DNA of 64,000 nucleotides, from NCBI RefSeq assembly GCF_007859955.1, contig NZ_SJPR01000002.1, positions 730,353 to 794,352 of the forward strand. The letters are read 5' to 3'. Below, piece after piece: positions 55,426 through 64,000 of the stretch; within the stretch, counting starts at the first letter, position 1; the number at the start of each line of letters is the position of its first letter. A program made the translations under genes and the position numbers. The notes beneath the pieces were generated by a model that saw only the letters and a program-made list of their open reading frames with translations, did no database searches and had not been told where the DNA came from. This DNA is from Botrimarina colliarenosi. GTDB lineage: Bacteria; Planctomycetota; Planctomycetia; Pirellulales; Lacipirellulaceae.

Positions 55426-57129
55426 CTAGCGTGAGTCTCGGGGGCGTCCGGCGAACTCAGAGTCTAACCCGCGGCGGTGTCCGCGGCAGGCGACCCCGAC
55501 CATCGGGACGAGCAGCGCGGCGGCCGGCTCGGGGACCGACACCGCCCTCCCCTGCCCCGCTCCGCTGTAGTTCGACTGCCAGACGACATAGTCCGCCTCG
55601 TCCGTGACGCCGGCGCTGGCGGTCTCGGTCGGAAGCGGCAGGCCGTCGCGCCACACGGTGTAGTCCGCCGCGTCAACGGCGCCGTCGTTGTTGTAGTCGC
55701 CCGGCAGCGGCGGATAGTAGTCGGGCCAGTGATAACCGGGGCTCGCTTGGTCGCCGCCCGCGTTGTCGATGACGCCCCCCGGGGCGAAGACCTCGGCCGA
55801 GCCGTAGGCGTTAGGATCGGCGTACGCGCCGCGGGCGCGGGCCCAGGCGGCGGGGTCGGCCGGGTCGCTGCCGAGGTTCGCTAGCCGGATGGCGTCGCCA
55901 TCGACGCCGCTCGGCCACGGCGCCGAGTCGTCATAGGCGACGCCGGCGACGGCCCGCGCGATCGATCCCGCCTCGACCGCTTGATCGGTGGCGTAGTCGA
56001 TGGCGTTGTTCCATAGCCCAATGAGGTCGCCGCCGTTAGCGAGCGCCGGCCACTCTTCGACGGCGATCCAGTTGATGGGCGCCGCGCCGGGCCGATCCCA
56101 CGCCGTGCGGAGGTCGGCGAGCGAGACGGCCGACTCGTTGAACAACACGCCGACGCCCCCCGAGCCGATTTTGCCCGCGGTGAGGTTGGGCTCCGCAAGC
56201 GAGACGCCATCGTCATCGTCGAGCCAGTGGCGCGAAGCGGCGAAGTCGATGGCCGGGCCCGTGTTGTAGACCTCGATCCACTCCCACTCGTTCGAGGCGC
56301 CCGTCGACGCCGCCGAGTTGTACATCACTTCGGTCACCAACAGCCCCGCCGCTATGGGCGTCCCCGGCGCGACTATGCCGGGGCTGCCGTAGTCGGGCGC
56401 GTTGACCGGCTCGGGGACGTACGTCTTGATGCTCTCGCTCGCGCCGCCGTACGGGGCATTGCTGCGGCCCCAGCTGGAAGGCTCGAAGACCGGCCCGCTG
56501 ATGTAGTGGATCGCCGAGCGTCCCAACGCGTCGCGCCATGGCGCGTCATCGTCGTAGCCGAAGGCGGCCGCCGAGTGGTCGGTGCGGTGCACCCGCCGGT
56601 TGGGCGCGCCGGGTGAACCGAAGTCCGCCACATCGAGCCGGTACGACGCCTCATTGGCCCACAGGCCGACCGTCATCGCCGGCAGCGACGGCGCGTACTC
56701 CGACGGCTTCGGACTATTGGTGAGCTGGTTCGAAGACCATCCCTCGACGCCGATCAAGGTCGCCCCCGGCGTGGTCTGCGGCCAGGCGGCGCGGAACCGC
56801 GCCGGGTTGTAGCCGAGCCCCTGTCCGTTATAGAGCACCGCGATCCCGCCGGCGGGAATCACCGTCGCGTTGGCGACGACCTCGCCCCCCAGCAGCGGGC
56901 TGCGGGTGATGTTCGGCAGCACGGTCACCCGTTCGAGGTCGCCGACGCGGTCGATGACGTAGCCATCCAGGTCGATCGCCACGGCGCCGGTGTTGCGGAC
57001 TTCGATCCACTCCCAGCGGCTCTCGTCCGCGGCCGGGTCGTAGAGCACCTCGGTCACCTGCAGCTGCGCAGCGGAGAGCGCCGGCAAGGCCAGCATCACA
57101 GCCAATGCGGAGACATAATCGCGAGACAT
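55426..57129 (-). CDS. Secreted protein with two lamin-tail domains, dockerin repeat and PEP-CTERM-like tail
   Basis: 567 residues, signal peptide LAVMLALPALSA. Two lamin-tail-domain (LTD) modules begin at VTEVLYDPAADESRWEWIEV (residue ~24) and at VTEVMYNSAASTGASNEWEW (~265); both have the WEWIEV..NTG core, then a GVGVLFNE- or GIAVLYNG-type strand. A dockerin pair follows ([20 protein letters not shown], then VTDEADYVVWQSNY), and a VSVPEPAAALLVPMVG tail, PEP-CTERM-like with Arg. It follows mntR on the same strand, with a palindrome in the intervening gap. LTD domains may bind nucleic acid or membranes; here only export is sure. Confidence 0.82.
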   Translation of the reverse strand: MSRDYVSALAVMLALPALSAAQLQVTEVLYDPAADESRWEWIEVRNTGAVAIDLDGYVIDRVGDLERVTVLPNITRSPLLGGEVVANATVIPAGGIAVLYNGQGLGYNPARFRAAWPQTTPGATLIGVEGWSSNQLTNSPKPSEYAPSLPAMTVGLWANEASYRLDVADFGSPGAPNRRVHRTDHSAAAFGYDDDAPWRDALGRSAIHYISGPVFEPSSWGRSNAPYGGASESIKTYVPEPVNAPDYGSPGIVAPGTPIAAGLLVTEVMYNSAASTGASNEWEWIEVYNTGPAIDFAASRHWLDDDDGVSLAEPNLTAGKIGSGGVGVLFNESAVSLADLRTAWDRPGAAPINWIAVEEWPALANGGDLIGLWNNAIDYATDQAVEAGSIARAVAGVAYDDSAPWPSGVDGDAIRLANLGSDPADPAAWARARGAYADPNAYGSAEVFAPGGVIDNAGGDQASPGYHWPDYYPPLPGDYNNDGAVDAADYTVWRDGLPLPTETASAGVTDEADYVVWQSNYSGAGQGRAVSVPEPAAALLVPMVGVACRGHRRGLDSEFAGRPRDSR

Positions 57130-57257
57130 CGTGGGCTCCGACTCGGGACGAAAAATCGACCAACGAGTCGGATGCTAATCACCGGCGCAGCAGCTTCCAG
57201 CCGTTTCGCGGACAGCCCTGCGACAAGGGTCTGTCACCGACCCAAAAGTAAAAAAGC

Positions 57258-57320
57258 CTCACGCCAAGGCGCGAAGCCGCAAAGGAAATGAACACGACCC
57301 CCTTAGCGCCTTGGCGTGAG
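57258..57320. repeat. Inverted repeat CTCACGCCAAGGCGC / GCGCCTTGGCGTGAG
   Basis: Perfect 15-bp arms (57258-57272 and 57306-57320) with a 33-base loop. It lies 17 bases past the mntR stop on the minus strand, in the leader side of the lamin-tail gene. The phrase resembles a dispersed repeat known from several phyla. It could act as terminator for mntR, though no T-run follows. Confidence 0.65.
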
Positions 57321-57336
57321 ACTCGTCCCCCTTTTC

Positions 57337-57789
57337 TCACCTAACGGGACGATCGGTCTGCGAGTCGATGTGTCGGCGGAAGGCTCGCAGGGTCTCGTCG
57401 CTCACGTGGTGTTCGATCCCTTCGGAATCGACCTCGGCGACGCTCTTGCTGATGCCGAGCGTGAGGAGGAACTCGAGCACGATCTCGTGCCGACGCCGCG
57501 CCTCGGCGGCGAGCTTCTCGCCCGCGGCCGTCAGGGCGACGGGGCCGTAAGGCTCGGTCTCGACCAGGCCTTCTTTCTGGAGCCGGCCGATCGTCTTGTT
57601 GACGGTCACATGGCTGACAGCGAACAGCCGCGCCAGGTCGGCGTTGCGGCACGAGCCGTTCTTGGTGATCGTTTCGGCGATCGCCTCGACGTAGTCCTCG
57701 GCCGTCTCGTTGGCGTGGTCGCTACGAGTCCGGCGGAACGGCTTGGAGGCCTGCTGAGCAGCGGCGCGAGGCGTGGCGGACGAGGGCAC
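57337..57789 (-). CDS. mntR: MntR-like metal-dependent transcriptional repressor
   Basis: 150 residues, DtxR family. Helix-turn-helix in CRNADLARLFAVSHVTVNKT. Metal ligands match Bacillus MntR: D32 and E35 in EDYVEAIAET, H101 in RRHEIVLEFL, E123, E126 and H127 in SEGIEHHVSD. It should bind Mn(II) and repress metal import. It is divergent from the metal ABC transporter operon, its obvious target. The start is GTG 57789, preceded by GAGAAGAG. A 28-residue unstructured, basic N-terminus precedes the helix. Confidence 0.92.
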   Translation of the reverse strand: MPSSATPRAAAQQASKPFRRTRSDHANETAEDYVEAIAETITKNGSCRNADLARLFAVSHVTVNKTIGRLQKEGLVETEPYGPVALTAAGEKLAAEARRRHEIVLEFLLTLGISKSVAEVDSEGIEHHVSDETLRAFRRHIDSQTDRPVR

Positions 57790-57804
57790 GAACTCTTCTC
57801 GGGG

Positions 57805-57820
57805 TTCTAACCTAGGGGTG
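57805..57820. promoter_or_regulatory. Candidate MntR operator 1
   Basis: TTCTAACCTAGGGGTG, just upstream of mntR, shares TTNTANCCTAGG with a second site at 57914. The CCTAGG core is palindromic and DtxR-family boxes commonly contain TTAG-CCTAA-like halves. Similarity of the two copies and their position support, but do not prove, an operator. Confidence 0.35.
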
Positions 57821-57913
57821 TCGGGGCGGGTCTTCCCCGCCCCACTTCCAGCATGGGCAAACGCTGCGGAAGACGCCAGCTTTCGGACCGCCGTCCGCTT
57901 CCGGCCAGAGGAC

Positions 57914-57930
57914 TTTTAGCCTAGGATACA
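57914..57930. promoter_or_regulatory. Candidate MntR operator 2
   Basis: TTTTAGCCTAGGATACA lies directly upstream of the start of the metal-binding lipoprotein gene and shares the TTNTANCCTAGG core with the site near mntR. Here it overlaps the ribosome-binding region (AGGA at 57923-57926), so binding would also block translation initiation in RNA-proximal DNA; the operator call is tentative. Confidence 0.35.
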
Positions 57931-57935
57931 CGGTG

Positions 57936-58973
57936 ATGACTACGAATGCACGAATTCTAACAGCCGCGTCCCTGCCGGCCACGCTGGCGTTGGCGGCGTT
58001 GACTTTCTTCTTAGCCGGCTGCAGCGGCGACATCGCTCCGGGCGACGGGCCTCAAGGCGACGGGCCTCCTGGCTACGGGGCCGCGAGAAAGCTGCGGGTC
58101 GTCGCCACCACCGGGATGGTCGCCGACCTCGTCCGCAACGTGGCCGGCGACGCCGTCGAGGTGACGCAGATGATGGGCGCCGGCGTCGACCCGCACCTCT
58201 ACAAGGCGACGCGCGACGACGTCCAGACGATTCTCGACGCCGATGTCGTCTTCTATTCGGGCCTGTTGCTCGAGGGGAAGATGGCGGACACCTTCGTGAA
58301 GGTGGGCCGTTCGCGGCCGGTCTACGCCGTTACCGAGTTGATCGACGAGTCGAAGCTCCTCACGCCCGATGGCGCGGAGGGACACCCCGACCCGCACGTC
58401 TGGATGGACGTCGCCACTTGGGCCGGCGGGATCGAAGTCATCCGCATCGCCCTAGCCGAGCAACTACCCGATCAATCCGAGGCCTTCACGAAGAACGCGA
58501 CAGCCTACCAAGCCAAGCTTAGGGAACTGGACGCCTACGCCCGCACGGCGATCGCCACGATCCCCGCGTCGGCCCGGGTCCTGGTCACCTCGCACGACGC
58601 GTTCAACTACTTCGGCCGCGCCTACGGGCTCGAGGTGCTCGGCGTCCAAGGCCTTTCGACCGAGTCGGAGGCGGGGCTGCAGCGTGTCAACGAGCTCGTG
58701 GCGTTGCTGACCGAACGCAACGTCGCCGCGGTGTTTGTGGAGAGCAGCGTCTCGCCCAAGAACATCCAGGCGCTGGTCGACGGCGCCGCCTCGCGCGGCC
58801 ATGCGGTCCGGATCGGTGGCGAGCTCTTCTCCGACGCCATGGGCCCCGGCGGCACGACCGAGGGAACCTACGTCGGCATGATCGACCACAACGTGACGAC
58901 CGTCGTCCGCGCCCTCGGCGGCGAGGCCGACGCGTGCGGCTTCACAGGGACACTGACTGGGTGCGCCGAATGA
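57936..58973 (+). CDS. Metal-binding lipoprotein of the Mn/Fe/Zn ABC transporter
   Basis: 345 residues, family of PsaA/MntC/YtgA. Signal peptide with lipobox [11 protein letters not shown]. The domain starts [20 protein letters not shown]. Metal ligands fit the His-His-Glu-Asp set: His in [12 protein letters not shown], His in [12 protein letters not shown], Glu in [13 protein letters not shown] and Asp in [12 protein letters not shown]. This set is usual for Mn or Fe, also for Zn. It captures the metal for the membrane transporter. The start is ATG 57936; a GTG lies one codon upstream. It overlaps the ATPase ATG by 4 bases. Confidence 0.92.
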   Translation: MTTNARILTAASLPATLALAALTFFLAGCSGDIAPGDGPQGDGPPGYGAARKLRVVATTGMVADLVRNVAGDAVEVTQMMGAGVDPHLYKATRDDVQTILDADVVFYSGLLLEGKMADTFVKVGRSRPVYAVTELIDESKLLTPDGAEGHPDPHVWMDVATWAGGIEVIRIALAEQLPDQSEAFTKNATAYQAKLRELDAYARTAIATIPASARVLVTSHDAFNYFGRAYGLEVLGVQGLSTESEAGLQRVNELVALLTERNVAAVFVESSVSPKNIQALVDGAASRGHAVRIGGELFSDAMGPGGTTEGTYVGMIDHNVTTVVRALGGEADACGFTGTLTGCAE

Positions 58974-59779
58974 ACGCCCAAGCCCGACACGCCGCCAACC
59001 TCAACGGGGACGACCCGAAGGTCCCCCTCTCGGTCCACGACCTGACGGTCGCCTACCACCGCAAGCCGGTGATCTGGGACGTCGGCTTCGACGCGGCGCC
59101 GGGGCAGCTGATCGGCGTCGTCGGCCCCAACGGCGCCGGCAAGAGCACCCTGCTGCGGGCGATCCTCGGGCTCACCCCCAAGGCGTCGGGCCGGGTCCGC
59201 GTCTTTGGCAAGCCTTACCGAGAGAACCGCGGCCGCGTCGGCTACGTGCCGCAGCGTGAGAGCGTCGACTGGGATTTCCCGATCGACGCGCTCGACGTGG
59301 TGACGATGGGGCTCTACCGCCAGATCGGCTGGCTCCGTCGGGTCCGGGCCGAGCACCGCGAGCGGGCGATGGCCGCCCTCGAGCGGGTCGGGATGGCCGA
59401 CCTCGCAAAGCGGCAGATCAGTCAGCTCTCCGGCGGCCAACAACAGCGGACGTTCCTGGCCCGCGCGTTGGTGCAGGACGCCGACCTCTACTTTATGGAC
59501 GAGCCGTTCGCCGCCGTTGACGCCGCCACCGAGGCGGCGATCGTCGAACTGCTCCGCGACATGCGGGCCCAGGGCAAGACGGCGCTCGTCGTCCATCACG
59601 ACCTACAGACGGTTCCCGACTACTTCGACAGCGTCCTGCTGCTGAATATGCGGGTCGTCGCCCACGGCCCGGTCGAAGAGGTCTTCACCCCCGAAAATCT
59701 GCAGAAGACGTACGGCGGCAGGCTGACGCTGCTCGACGAGGCGACCGAGGCGATGCGCCGCCGGGAGCGCGCCCTGTGA
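58970..59779 (+). CDS. ATP-binding protein of the metal ABC transporter
   Basis: 269 residues. Walker [22 protein letters not shown]-loop in [20 protein letters not shown], signature [20 protein letters not shown], Walker [21 protein letters not shown] and H-loop [15 protein letters not shown]. The [12 protein letters not shown] sequence is typical of MntB/PsaB/YtgB-type ATPases. Start ATG 58970 overlaps the lipoprotein stop; the GTGA overlap leads into the first permease. Confidence 0.94.
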   Translation: MNAQARHAANLNGDDPKVPLSVHDLTVAYHRKPVIWDVGFDAAPGQLIGVVGPNGAGKSTLLRAILGLTPKASGRVRVFGKPYRENRGRVGYVPQRESVDWDFPIDALDVVTMGLYRQIGWLRRVRAEHRERAMAALERVGMADLAKRQISQLSGGQQQRTFLARALVQDADLYFMDEPFAAVDAATEAAIVELLRDMRAQGKTALVVHHDLQTVPDYFDSVLLLNMRVVAHGPVEEVFTPENLQKTYGGRLTLLDEATEAMRRRERAL

Positions 59780-61155
59780 ACGCGGCCGTCGCGATCGCTG
59801 TGGGGTCCCTGTTCGGCTGGGCCGACGTGCTACTGCTCCGGGACTACAACACGCGCGTCGTCGTGCTCGGCGCGACGCTGCTCGGCATGGGCGCGGGCGT
59901 CGTCGGCAGTTTCACGCTGCTCCGCAAGCGGGCGCTCATCGGCGACGCCCTCAGCCACGCGACCCTGCCGGGCATCGCCACGGCGTTTCTGGTCGGCTCG
60001 GCGCTGTGGGGCGACGGCAAGTCGCTGCCGCTGCTGCTGGCCGGCGGGGCGGTCAGCGGCGTGATGGGGGTCGGCGCCATTCTGCTCATCCGTCGTTACA
60101 CGCGGCTCAGCGAGGACGCGGCGCTCGGGATCGTGCTCAGCGTCTTCTTCGGCGCCGGCGTCGCGCTGCTGGGGATCGTGCAACAGATGCCCACCGGCCA
60201 CGCCGCCGGGCTCGAGTCGTTCATCTACGGCAAGACCGCGGCGATGCTGTCGCGCGACGCTTGGTTGATCGCCGGAGTCGCGGCGGTCTGTGTGGCGGCG
60301 AGCCTCGCGCTGTTCAAGGAACTGTCGCTGCTCTGCTTCGACCCCGGGTTCGCCGCGTCGCGGGGCTACAGCGTCGGCTGGCTCGACACGGTGCTGATGG
60401 CGATGGTCGTCATCACCACGATCGTCGGCCTGCAGGCGGTCGGCCTGATCTTGATGATCGCGTTGTTGGTGATCCCGCCCGCGGCGGCCCGATTCTGGAC
60501 CGAGGACCTGCGGACGATGACCCGGATCGCCGCCATCCTCGGGGGCGCCAGCGCCTTCGTCGGCGCGACGCTCAGCGCGACGTACCCGAAGCTCCCCTCC
60601 GGCGCGACCATCGTGCTGACCGCCGCGACCGCCTTCCTCCTCAGCGCGCTCTTCGGCTCGAAGCGGGGCGTCGTGCTCCGCTGGTTCCGCCGCCAAGCGT
60701 TTCTGCGGGGCGTCGCGATGGACCACCTGCTACGGAGCGTCTACGAGACGCTCGAGCAGCAGCGGGCGGAGCAGGCCGACGCCGACGGGGCGTCGATCGC
60801 CCGGCTGATGGCCCTGCGGAGCTGGACACCGGCCGAGTTGCGACGCGTGGTCCACCGCGCCGAACGGCGCGAGCTGGTCCGGCGCGACTCCCAGGGCGCG
60901 ATCCGCCTCACCGCCCGCGGCGCGGTCGAAGCCGAACGGCTCACCCGCCAGCACCGGCTGTGGGAGATGTACCTGATCACCCACGCGGAGGTCGCCCCGG
61001 CGCGCGTTGACCGGGGCGCCGACGCGATCGAGCACGTGCTCGACCCCGAGACGATCCGCCACCTCGAGAGCCTGCTCGACGAGGCCGCGATCTTGGTCCC
61101 GCCGGCGAGCCCGCATGTGATCGAGCCCGGCGCGCTCGGGGAGGCCTCCTCATGA
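59776..61155 (+). CDS. Metal ABC permease fused to a DtxR-like winged-helix/metal-binding domain (YtgCR-like)
   Basis: 459 residues. The first ~295 form an ABC-3 permease with about nine helices: [60 protein letters not shown] and [20 protein letters not shown]. From about residue 300 a soluble domain follows: a winged-helix region ([40 protein letters not shown]), then a DtxR domain 2 stretch ([40 protein letters not shown]). Residues matching MntR metal ligands are H393, D416 (Glu in MntR), E419 and H420. Chlamydial YtgCR has the same fusion, and its repressor part is released by cleavage. GTG 59776 overlaps the ATPase gene. Confidence 0.88.
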   Translation: MNAAVAIAVGSLFGWADVLLLRDYNTRVVVLGATLLGMGAGVVGSFTLLRKRALIGDALSHATLPGIATAFLVGSALWGDGKSLPLLLAGGAVSGVMGVGAILLIRRYTRLSEDAALGIVLSVFFGAGVALLGIVQQMPTGHAAGLESFIYGKTAAMLSRDAWLIAGVAAVCVAASLALFKELSLLCFDPGFAASRGYSVGWLDTVLMAMVVITTIVGLQAVGLILMIALLVIPPAAARFWTEDLRTMTRIAAILGGASAFVGATLSATYPKLPSGATIVLTAATAFLLSALFGSKRGVVLRWFRRQAFLRGVAMDHLLRSVYETLEQQRAEQADADGASIARLMALRSWTPAELRRVVHRAERRELVRRDSQGAIRLTARGAVEAERLTRQHRLWEMYLITHAEVAPARVDRGADAIEHVLDPETIRHLESLLDEAAILVPPASPHVIEPGALGEASS

Positions 61156-62495
61156 ACGCCCCCCTGCCGCTTGCCTGGAGCTGGGCGCTCGACGGCTGGA
61201 TCGTCGCCGCCGGCGTGCTTTGCGCCGTCGCGTCGGCCCTCTTGGGCAACTTCTTGGTGCTGCGGCGGATGAGCCTGCTCGGCGACGCCATCAGCCACGC
61301 CGTCCTGCCCGGCTTGGCGGCCGCGTTCTTCCTCACCGGCCAGCGCTCGAGCCTGCCGATGTTCGTCGGCGCCGTCGCCGTCGGCCTCGCGACGGCGTTC
61401 CTCACCGAGTGGGTCCACCGCTACGGCGAAGTCGATGAGGGGGCGTCGCTCGGCGTGGTGTTCACGTCGCTCTTCGCCATCGGACTGGTGATGATCGTCC
61501 AGGCTGCCGACCATGTCGACCTCGACCCCGGCTGCGTCCTCTACGGCGCCATCGAACTCACGCCGCTCGACACCTGGGAAGTGCTGGGCCGGCCGATCCC
61601 GCGTGTCGTCGTTGTCTTAGCGGCGGTGGTTCTCGTCAACCTGCTGTACGTGACGCTCTTCTTCAAAGAGCTGAAGATCACCGCCTTCGACCCCGGTCTG
61701 GCGACCACGTCGGGCTTCCGCGCCGGCTGGATGCACTACTCGCTGATGACGCTGGTTGCGGTCACCGCGGTGGCGAGCTTCGAGAGCGTCGGCAACATCC
61801 TCGTCGTGGCGATGTTCGTGACGCCCCCCGCAACGGCGCGGCTGCTCACCGATCGGCTCAGCACGATGGTCTGGCTCGGCGCGGCGATCGCCGCCGCCGC
61901 GGCCGCCCTGGGGCACCTCTCGGCCGTCGCCGTGCCGGCGTGGTTCGGACTGCGGAGCACGACGACAGCGGGCATGATGGCGGTCTCGGTCGGGCTGTTC
62001 TTTACGCTCGCCCTGTTTTTTGCGCCGCATCAGGGGGTGGTCCCGAAAGCGTGGCGCCGCCTTCGGCTGTCGCTGCGGATCCTCGGCGAGGACGTGCTGG
62101 GCGTCCTCTTCCGAGCCGACGAGCAGACCGTCGCCGCGTCGTCGATCTCGCTGCCAGCCGGCCAGCTCCGCGCACGGCTGCACTGCGGGCGGTTACCGCT
62201 GCGGCTGGTGCTGTGGGAGCTCTACCGGCGGGGGCTCGTCTATCGCGACCTCGAAGGGGTCCGTCTCACTGCCAAGGGCGCCGGCCAAGCGCGCGAGCTT
62301 GTCCGCTCGCACCGCCTCTGGGAACACTACTTGGTCGAGCGAGCCGGCCTCGCCGCCGACCGCATCCACCTCCAGGCCGAGCGGTTCGAGCATGTCACCG
62401 ACCGGGCGATGCGTGACCAGCTCGACCAAGAGACCTCGCTCACCGAGACCGACCCGCACGGCCAGGCGATCCCCGCCGAACCCGACGACGCTTAG
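61152..62495 (+). CDS. Second metal ABC permease with C-terminal DtxR-like domain
   Basis: 447 residues. The permease part (~1-290) has LGNFLVLRRMSLLGDAISHA, GCVLYGAIELTPLDTWEVLG and TAVASFESVGNILVVAMFVT. The C-terminal ~150 residues have a winged-helix-like stretch (GRLPLRLVLWELYRRGLVYR, EGVRLTAKGAGQARELVR) and the metal-domain segment SHRLWEHYLVERAGLAADRI, LQAERFEHVTDRAMRDQLDQ. Matched ligands are H387, E410, E413 and H414, the same set as MntR without substitution. Chlamydial YtgD lacks such a domain as far as I recall. The start overlaps the preceding stop; this is the last gene of the operon. Confidence 0.87.
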   Translation: MNAPLPLAWSWALDGWIVAAGVLCAVASALLGNFLVLRRMSLLGDAISHAVLPGLAAAFFLTGQRSSLPMFVGAVAVGLATAFLTEWVHRYGEVDEGASLGVVFTSLFAIGLVMIVQAADHVDLDPGCVLYGAIELTPLDTWEVLGRPIPRVVVVLAAVVLVNLLYVTLFFKELKITAFDPGLATTSGFRAGWMHYSLMTLVAVTAVASFESVGNILVVAMFVTPPATARLLTDRLSTMVWLGAAIAAAAAALGHLSAVAVPAWFGLRSTTTAGMMAVSVGLFFTLALFFAPHQGVVPKAWRRLRLSLRILGEDVLGVLFRADEQTVAASSISLPAGQLRARLHCGRLPLRLVLWELYRRGLVYRDLEGVRLTAKGAGQARELVRSHRLWEHYLVERAGLAADRIHLQAERFEHVTDRAMRDQLDQETSLTETDPHGQAIPAEPDDA

Positions 62496-62692
62496 AACCT
62501 TCTTCAGCTGGGCAATCCGGTTTAGCCGGCCAATTTGGTCAGCATTTTCTAGTTTGTTGGCGCCGAGCCCCTACCGGGTCGCTAGGTCCTTCCAACAATT
62601 CGGGTTCGCGCAAGTGGCCAAATTGGCTTGCTCTGCCCAACGATGGCGCGCCGTAACAAGCCCATCGCAACAAGAGAGCCCACCGCAACGAA

Positions 62693-62728
62693 ACAGACCG
62701 CCGCGACCCGGGGGTCGCGGCGGTCTGT
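62693..62728 (-). terminator. Hairpin with 17-bp stem downstream of the PDZ gene
   Basis: ACAGACCGCCGCGACCC and its complement are separated by only two bases. It lies 37 bases past the PDZ-protein stop (minus strand), followed there by TTTCG. Likely an intrinsic terminator for that gene and possibly for the metal operon reading the other way. Confidence 0.6.
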
Positions 62729-62764
62729 CGTGAACTCATCGTTACAACGCGCCGATGGAACCGA

Positions 62765-63289
62765 TCACGGCACGATAATGCCGCCGCCACCGCCGCCGGG
62801 GAAGGAGGGCGGGATCTGCCATTGCGAGCCGAGGTCGGCGAACTCGTTGCGGACCACGGTGGTGCCGCTACGGATAATGCGGATCTCGGTGCGGCCGTAG
62901 TGCCGCTCCATCTGGGGGAGCACCCAGACCTGGTTGTTGCCGTCCCACCACTTGCCGGTGTTGATGCGGGTGCCGTCGAGCCGCGTCACGACGTCGCCAA
63001 GCTGGAGGCCGATCTGGTGCAGCGGCGAGTCGGGATCCATCCCCACGATCCGGGCGCCCCAGAACGTGAAGTTGGGGATCTGCATCTGTTGTAGGACGAA
63101 CTTCGCCTTGAGCCGCTGCGAGTAGTGCGACGCCATGTTGGCGACCGGCTGCTGACCCGCAGGGATCTGCATCTGTTGCCGCATCGGGGCGCCCTGCTGC
63201 ATCGGGGCGCTCTGCTGGGCTTCCGCCCCCTGCATCGACGCCGCCACGGCCACGGCGCCTACCAATGCCGCTGAGAGAACGAATCGCAT
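62765..63289 (-). CDS. Secreted PDZ-like protein
   Basis: 174 residues. Signal peptide MRFVLSAALVGAVAVAASMQ, then a Gln/Met-rich stretch with short repeats (QQSAPMQQGAPMRQQMQIPA). The rest holds a PDZ-like domain: FTFWGARIVGMDPDSPLHQI followed by GLQLGDVVTRLDGTRINTG. A Gly-rich tail (GGGGGG) ends the protein. PDZ domains bind peptide C-termini; partner unknown. No protease domain is present. Confidence 0.75.
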   Translation of the reverse strand: MRFVLSAALVGAVAVAASMQGAEAQQSAPMQQGAPMRQQMQIPAGQQPVANMASHYSQRLKAKFVLQQMQIPNFTFWGARIVGMDPDSPLHQIGLQLGDVVTRLDGTRINTGKWWDGNNQVWVLPQMERHYGRTEIRIIRSGTTVVRNEFADLGSQWQIPPSFPGGGGGGIIVP

Positions 63290-63548
63290 GCTTGACTCGG
63301 GATGAGAGAACGAAGATCAGAAAACGCTGTCCCCGGAAACTAACCCATGGCCGAGTTACCGCAAGCGGAATCTCTTCCTGCCCTCACTTCGAGCTAATTA
63401 CCGGACAATTCGGGCAATATAGCCATGCAGTCGGAACAACCGGCTCACGGTGTACAGGTCTCGGATCGAGATGATTTATCCGTTCCTGCCTGTGCTTCAC
63501 GTCGTGAGGCGGCTCGCGAGTTGGTCGGCTGACTCGTCAACGACCCGC

Positions 63549-63905
63549 TTATCGAGTTCGGCGACAACCCCGGCGTTTGGTCTCGGCCGACATCACCTCG
63601 CGGAGCTGACCGAGGGTCGGGGAGTCGGCGCAGACGACGAGCTGGTCGAAATCGCCGGCCGTCGCCATCGCGTTGAGGGCGTTCCCCAGCTGCTTCGCAA
63701 AGGTCGCTTCGTCGGTCTGGCTATCGGTCTGCTCGGGGGGCCGGCTGCCCGACGGCCCCTGCGAGAGTAGGTCCTTGGGCTCCATGACCGCGAGGGCCCG
63801 CAGCGCAACCAGCTGATCGCGGACCCACACCTCGTAGCACTTGGCGTGGCTCCCATCAGCGGCGACGAGATAGGTTCCGTCGGTGACTTGGATGGGCTCG
63901 GACAT
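63549..63905 (-). CDS. Host-attachment-protein-like family member
   Basis: 118 residues, start ATG 63905 (MSEPIQVTDGTYLVAADGSH). The core AKCYEVWVRDQLVALRALAV and ATFAKQLGNALNAMATAGDF with DQLVVCADSPTLGQLREVMS resembles the family named for attachment to host cells (AtsE/host_attach): a short beta sheet followed by two helices with the LG-LR motif. The name comes from one plant-associated species, and a general role is unknown. The frame extends to 63980 but the ATG at 63905 fits the family start. Confidence 0.7.
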   Translation of the reverse strand: MSEPIQVTDGTYLVAADGSHAKCYEVWVRDQLVALRALAVMEPKDLLSQGPSGSRPPEQTDSQTDEATFAKQLGNALNAMATAGDFDQLVVCADSPTLGQLREVMSAETKRRGCRRTR

Positions 63906-64000
63906 ATAGGAAGGGCTCTCTAGCGATTGAAGACGCGTTGCGCGGCGGACGTTCCGCCGGCTCAGTAGAGTTGGCTGCAAAGCGCATGCCGCTAGGCTGG

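Overview
The window is GC-rich, gene-dense bacterial DNA that fits a planctomycete of the order Pirellulales, probably near Lacipirellulaceae. The evidence is lineage-typical protein content: a DUF1559 prepilin-like protein at the left edge, three secreted proteins ending in a dockerin-type repeat ([19 protein letters not shown]) followed by a PEP-CTERM-like tail, a DUF1598 protein, DUF5690 and DUF4328 membrane proteins, and Na+-NQR genes together with apbE and nqrM. The organism is inferred from these families only.

Layout. 1-3.2 kb: DUF1559 protein (cut by the window edge) and a large repeat-built dockerin/PEP-CTERM protein. 3.4-6.1 kb: DUF5690 transporter-like protein divergent from a zinc alcohol dehydrogenase, then tRNA-Ala(TGC). 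6.3-22.4 kb: a type II secretion / type IV pilus-like machine. Four pseudopilin genes (H, J, I, K-like) come first, then an opposite-strand HD-GYP phosphodiesterase, major pseudopilin GspG, a response regulator, a histidine kinase, a STAS protein, GspE, GspF, PilM/N/O/P-like proteins and secretin GspD. 22.5-25.1 kb: a small charged protein, a methyltransferase and a GT39-type glycosyltransferase. 25.1-32.7 kb (minus): the full Na+-translocating NADH:quinone reductase operon nqrABCDEF-apbE-nqrM. 33.1-35.3 kb: sucC-sucD. 35.4-43.1 kb: mixed envelope and hypothetical genes (DUF4349, secreted protein, Lys-rich microprotein, DM13-dockerin protein, DUF4328, porin, sodium:solute symporter). 43.2-47.4 kb (minus): HscC-like Hsp70, a membrane protein and a J-like protein. 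47.5-57.1 kb: DinB, GT9, 2OG-Fe(II) oxygenase, DUF1598, an FHA-GAF-sigma54 activator, an RsmC-like methyltransferase and a lamin-tail/dockerin protein. 57.3-62.5 kb: mntR divergent from a four-gene metal ABC transporter. 62.7-64 kb: a PDZ-like secreted protein and a host-attachment-like protein.

How genes work together. The secretion cluster has two independent cyclic-di-GMP links: the HD-GYP enzyme, and an N-terminal MshEN-type tandem motif in GspE. It also encloses its own histidine kinase, receiver and STAS genes. In the metal transporter both permeases end in DtxR-like winged-helix/metal-binding domains, like the chlamydial YtgCR fusion but present twice, while a separate MntR is encoded divergently. 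The Hsp70 cluster pairs an HscC-type chaperone with a J-like protein that lacks the HPD tripeptide.

Several extragenic inverted repeats lie between genes, at roughly 27.7, 34.35, 50.35, 54.35 and 57.26 kb. No CRISPR array, insertion sequence, prophage or rRNA was seen.
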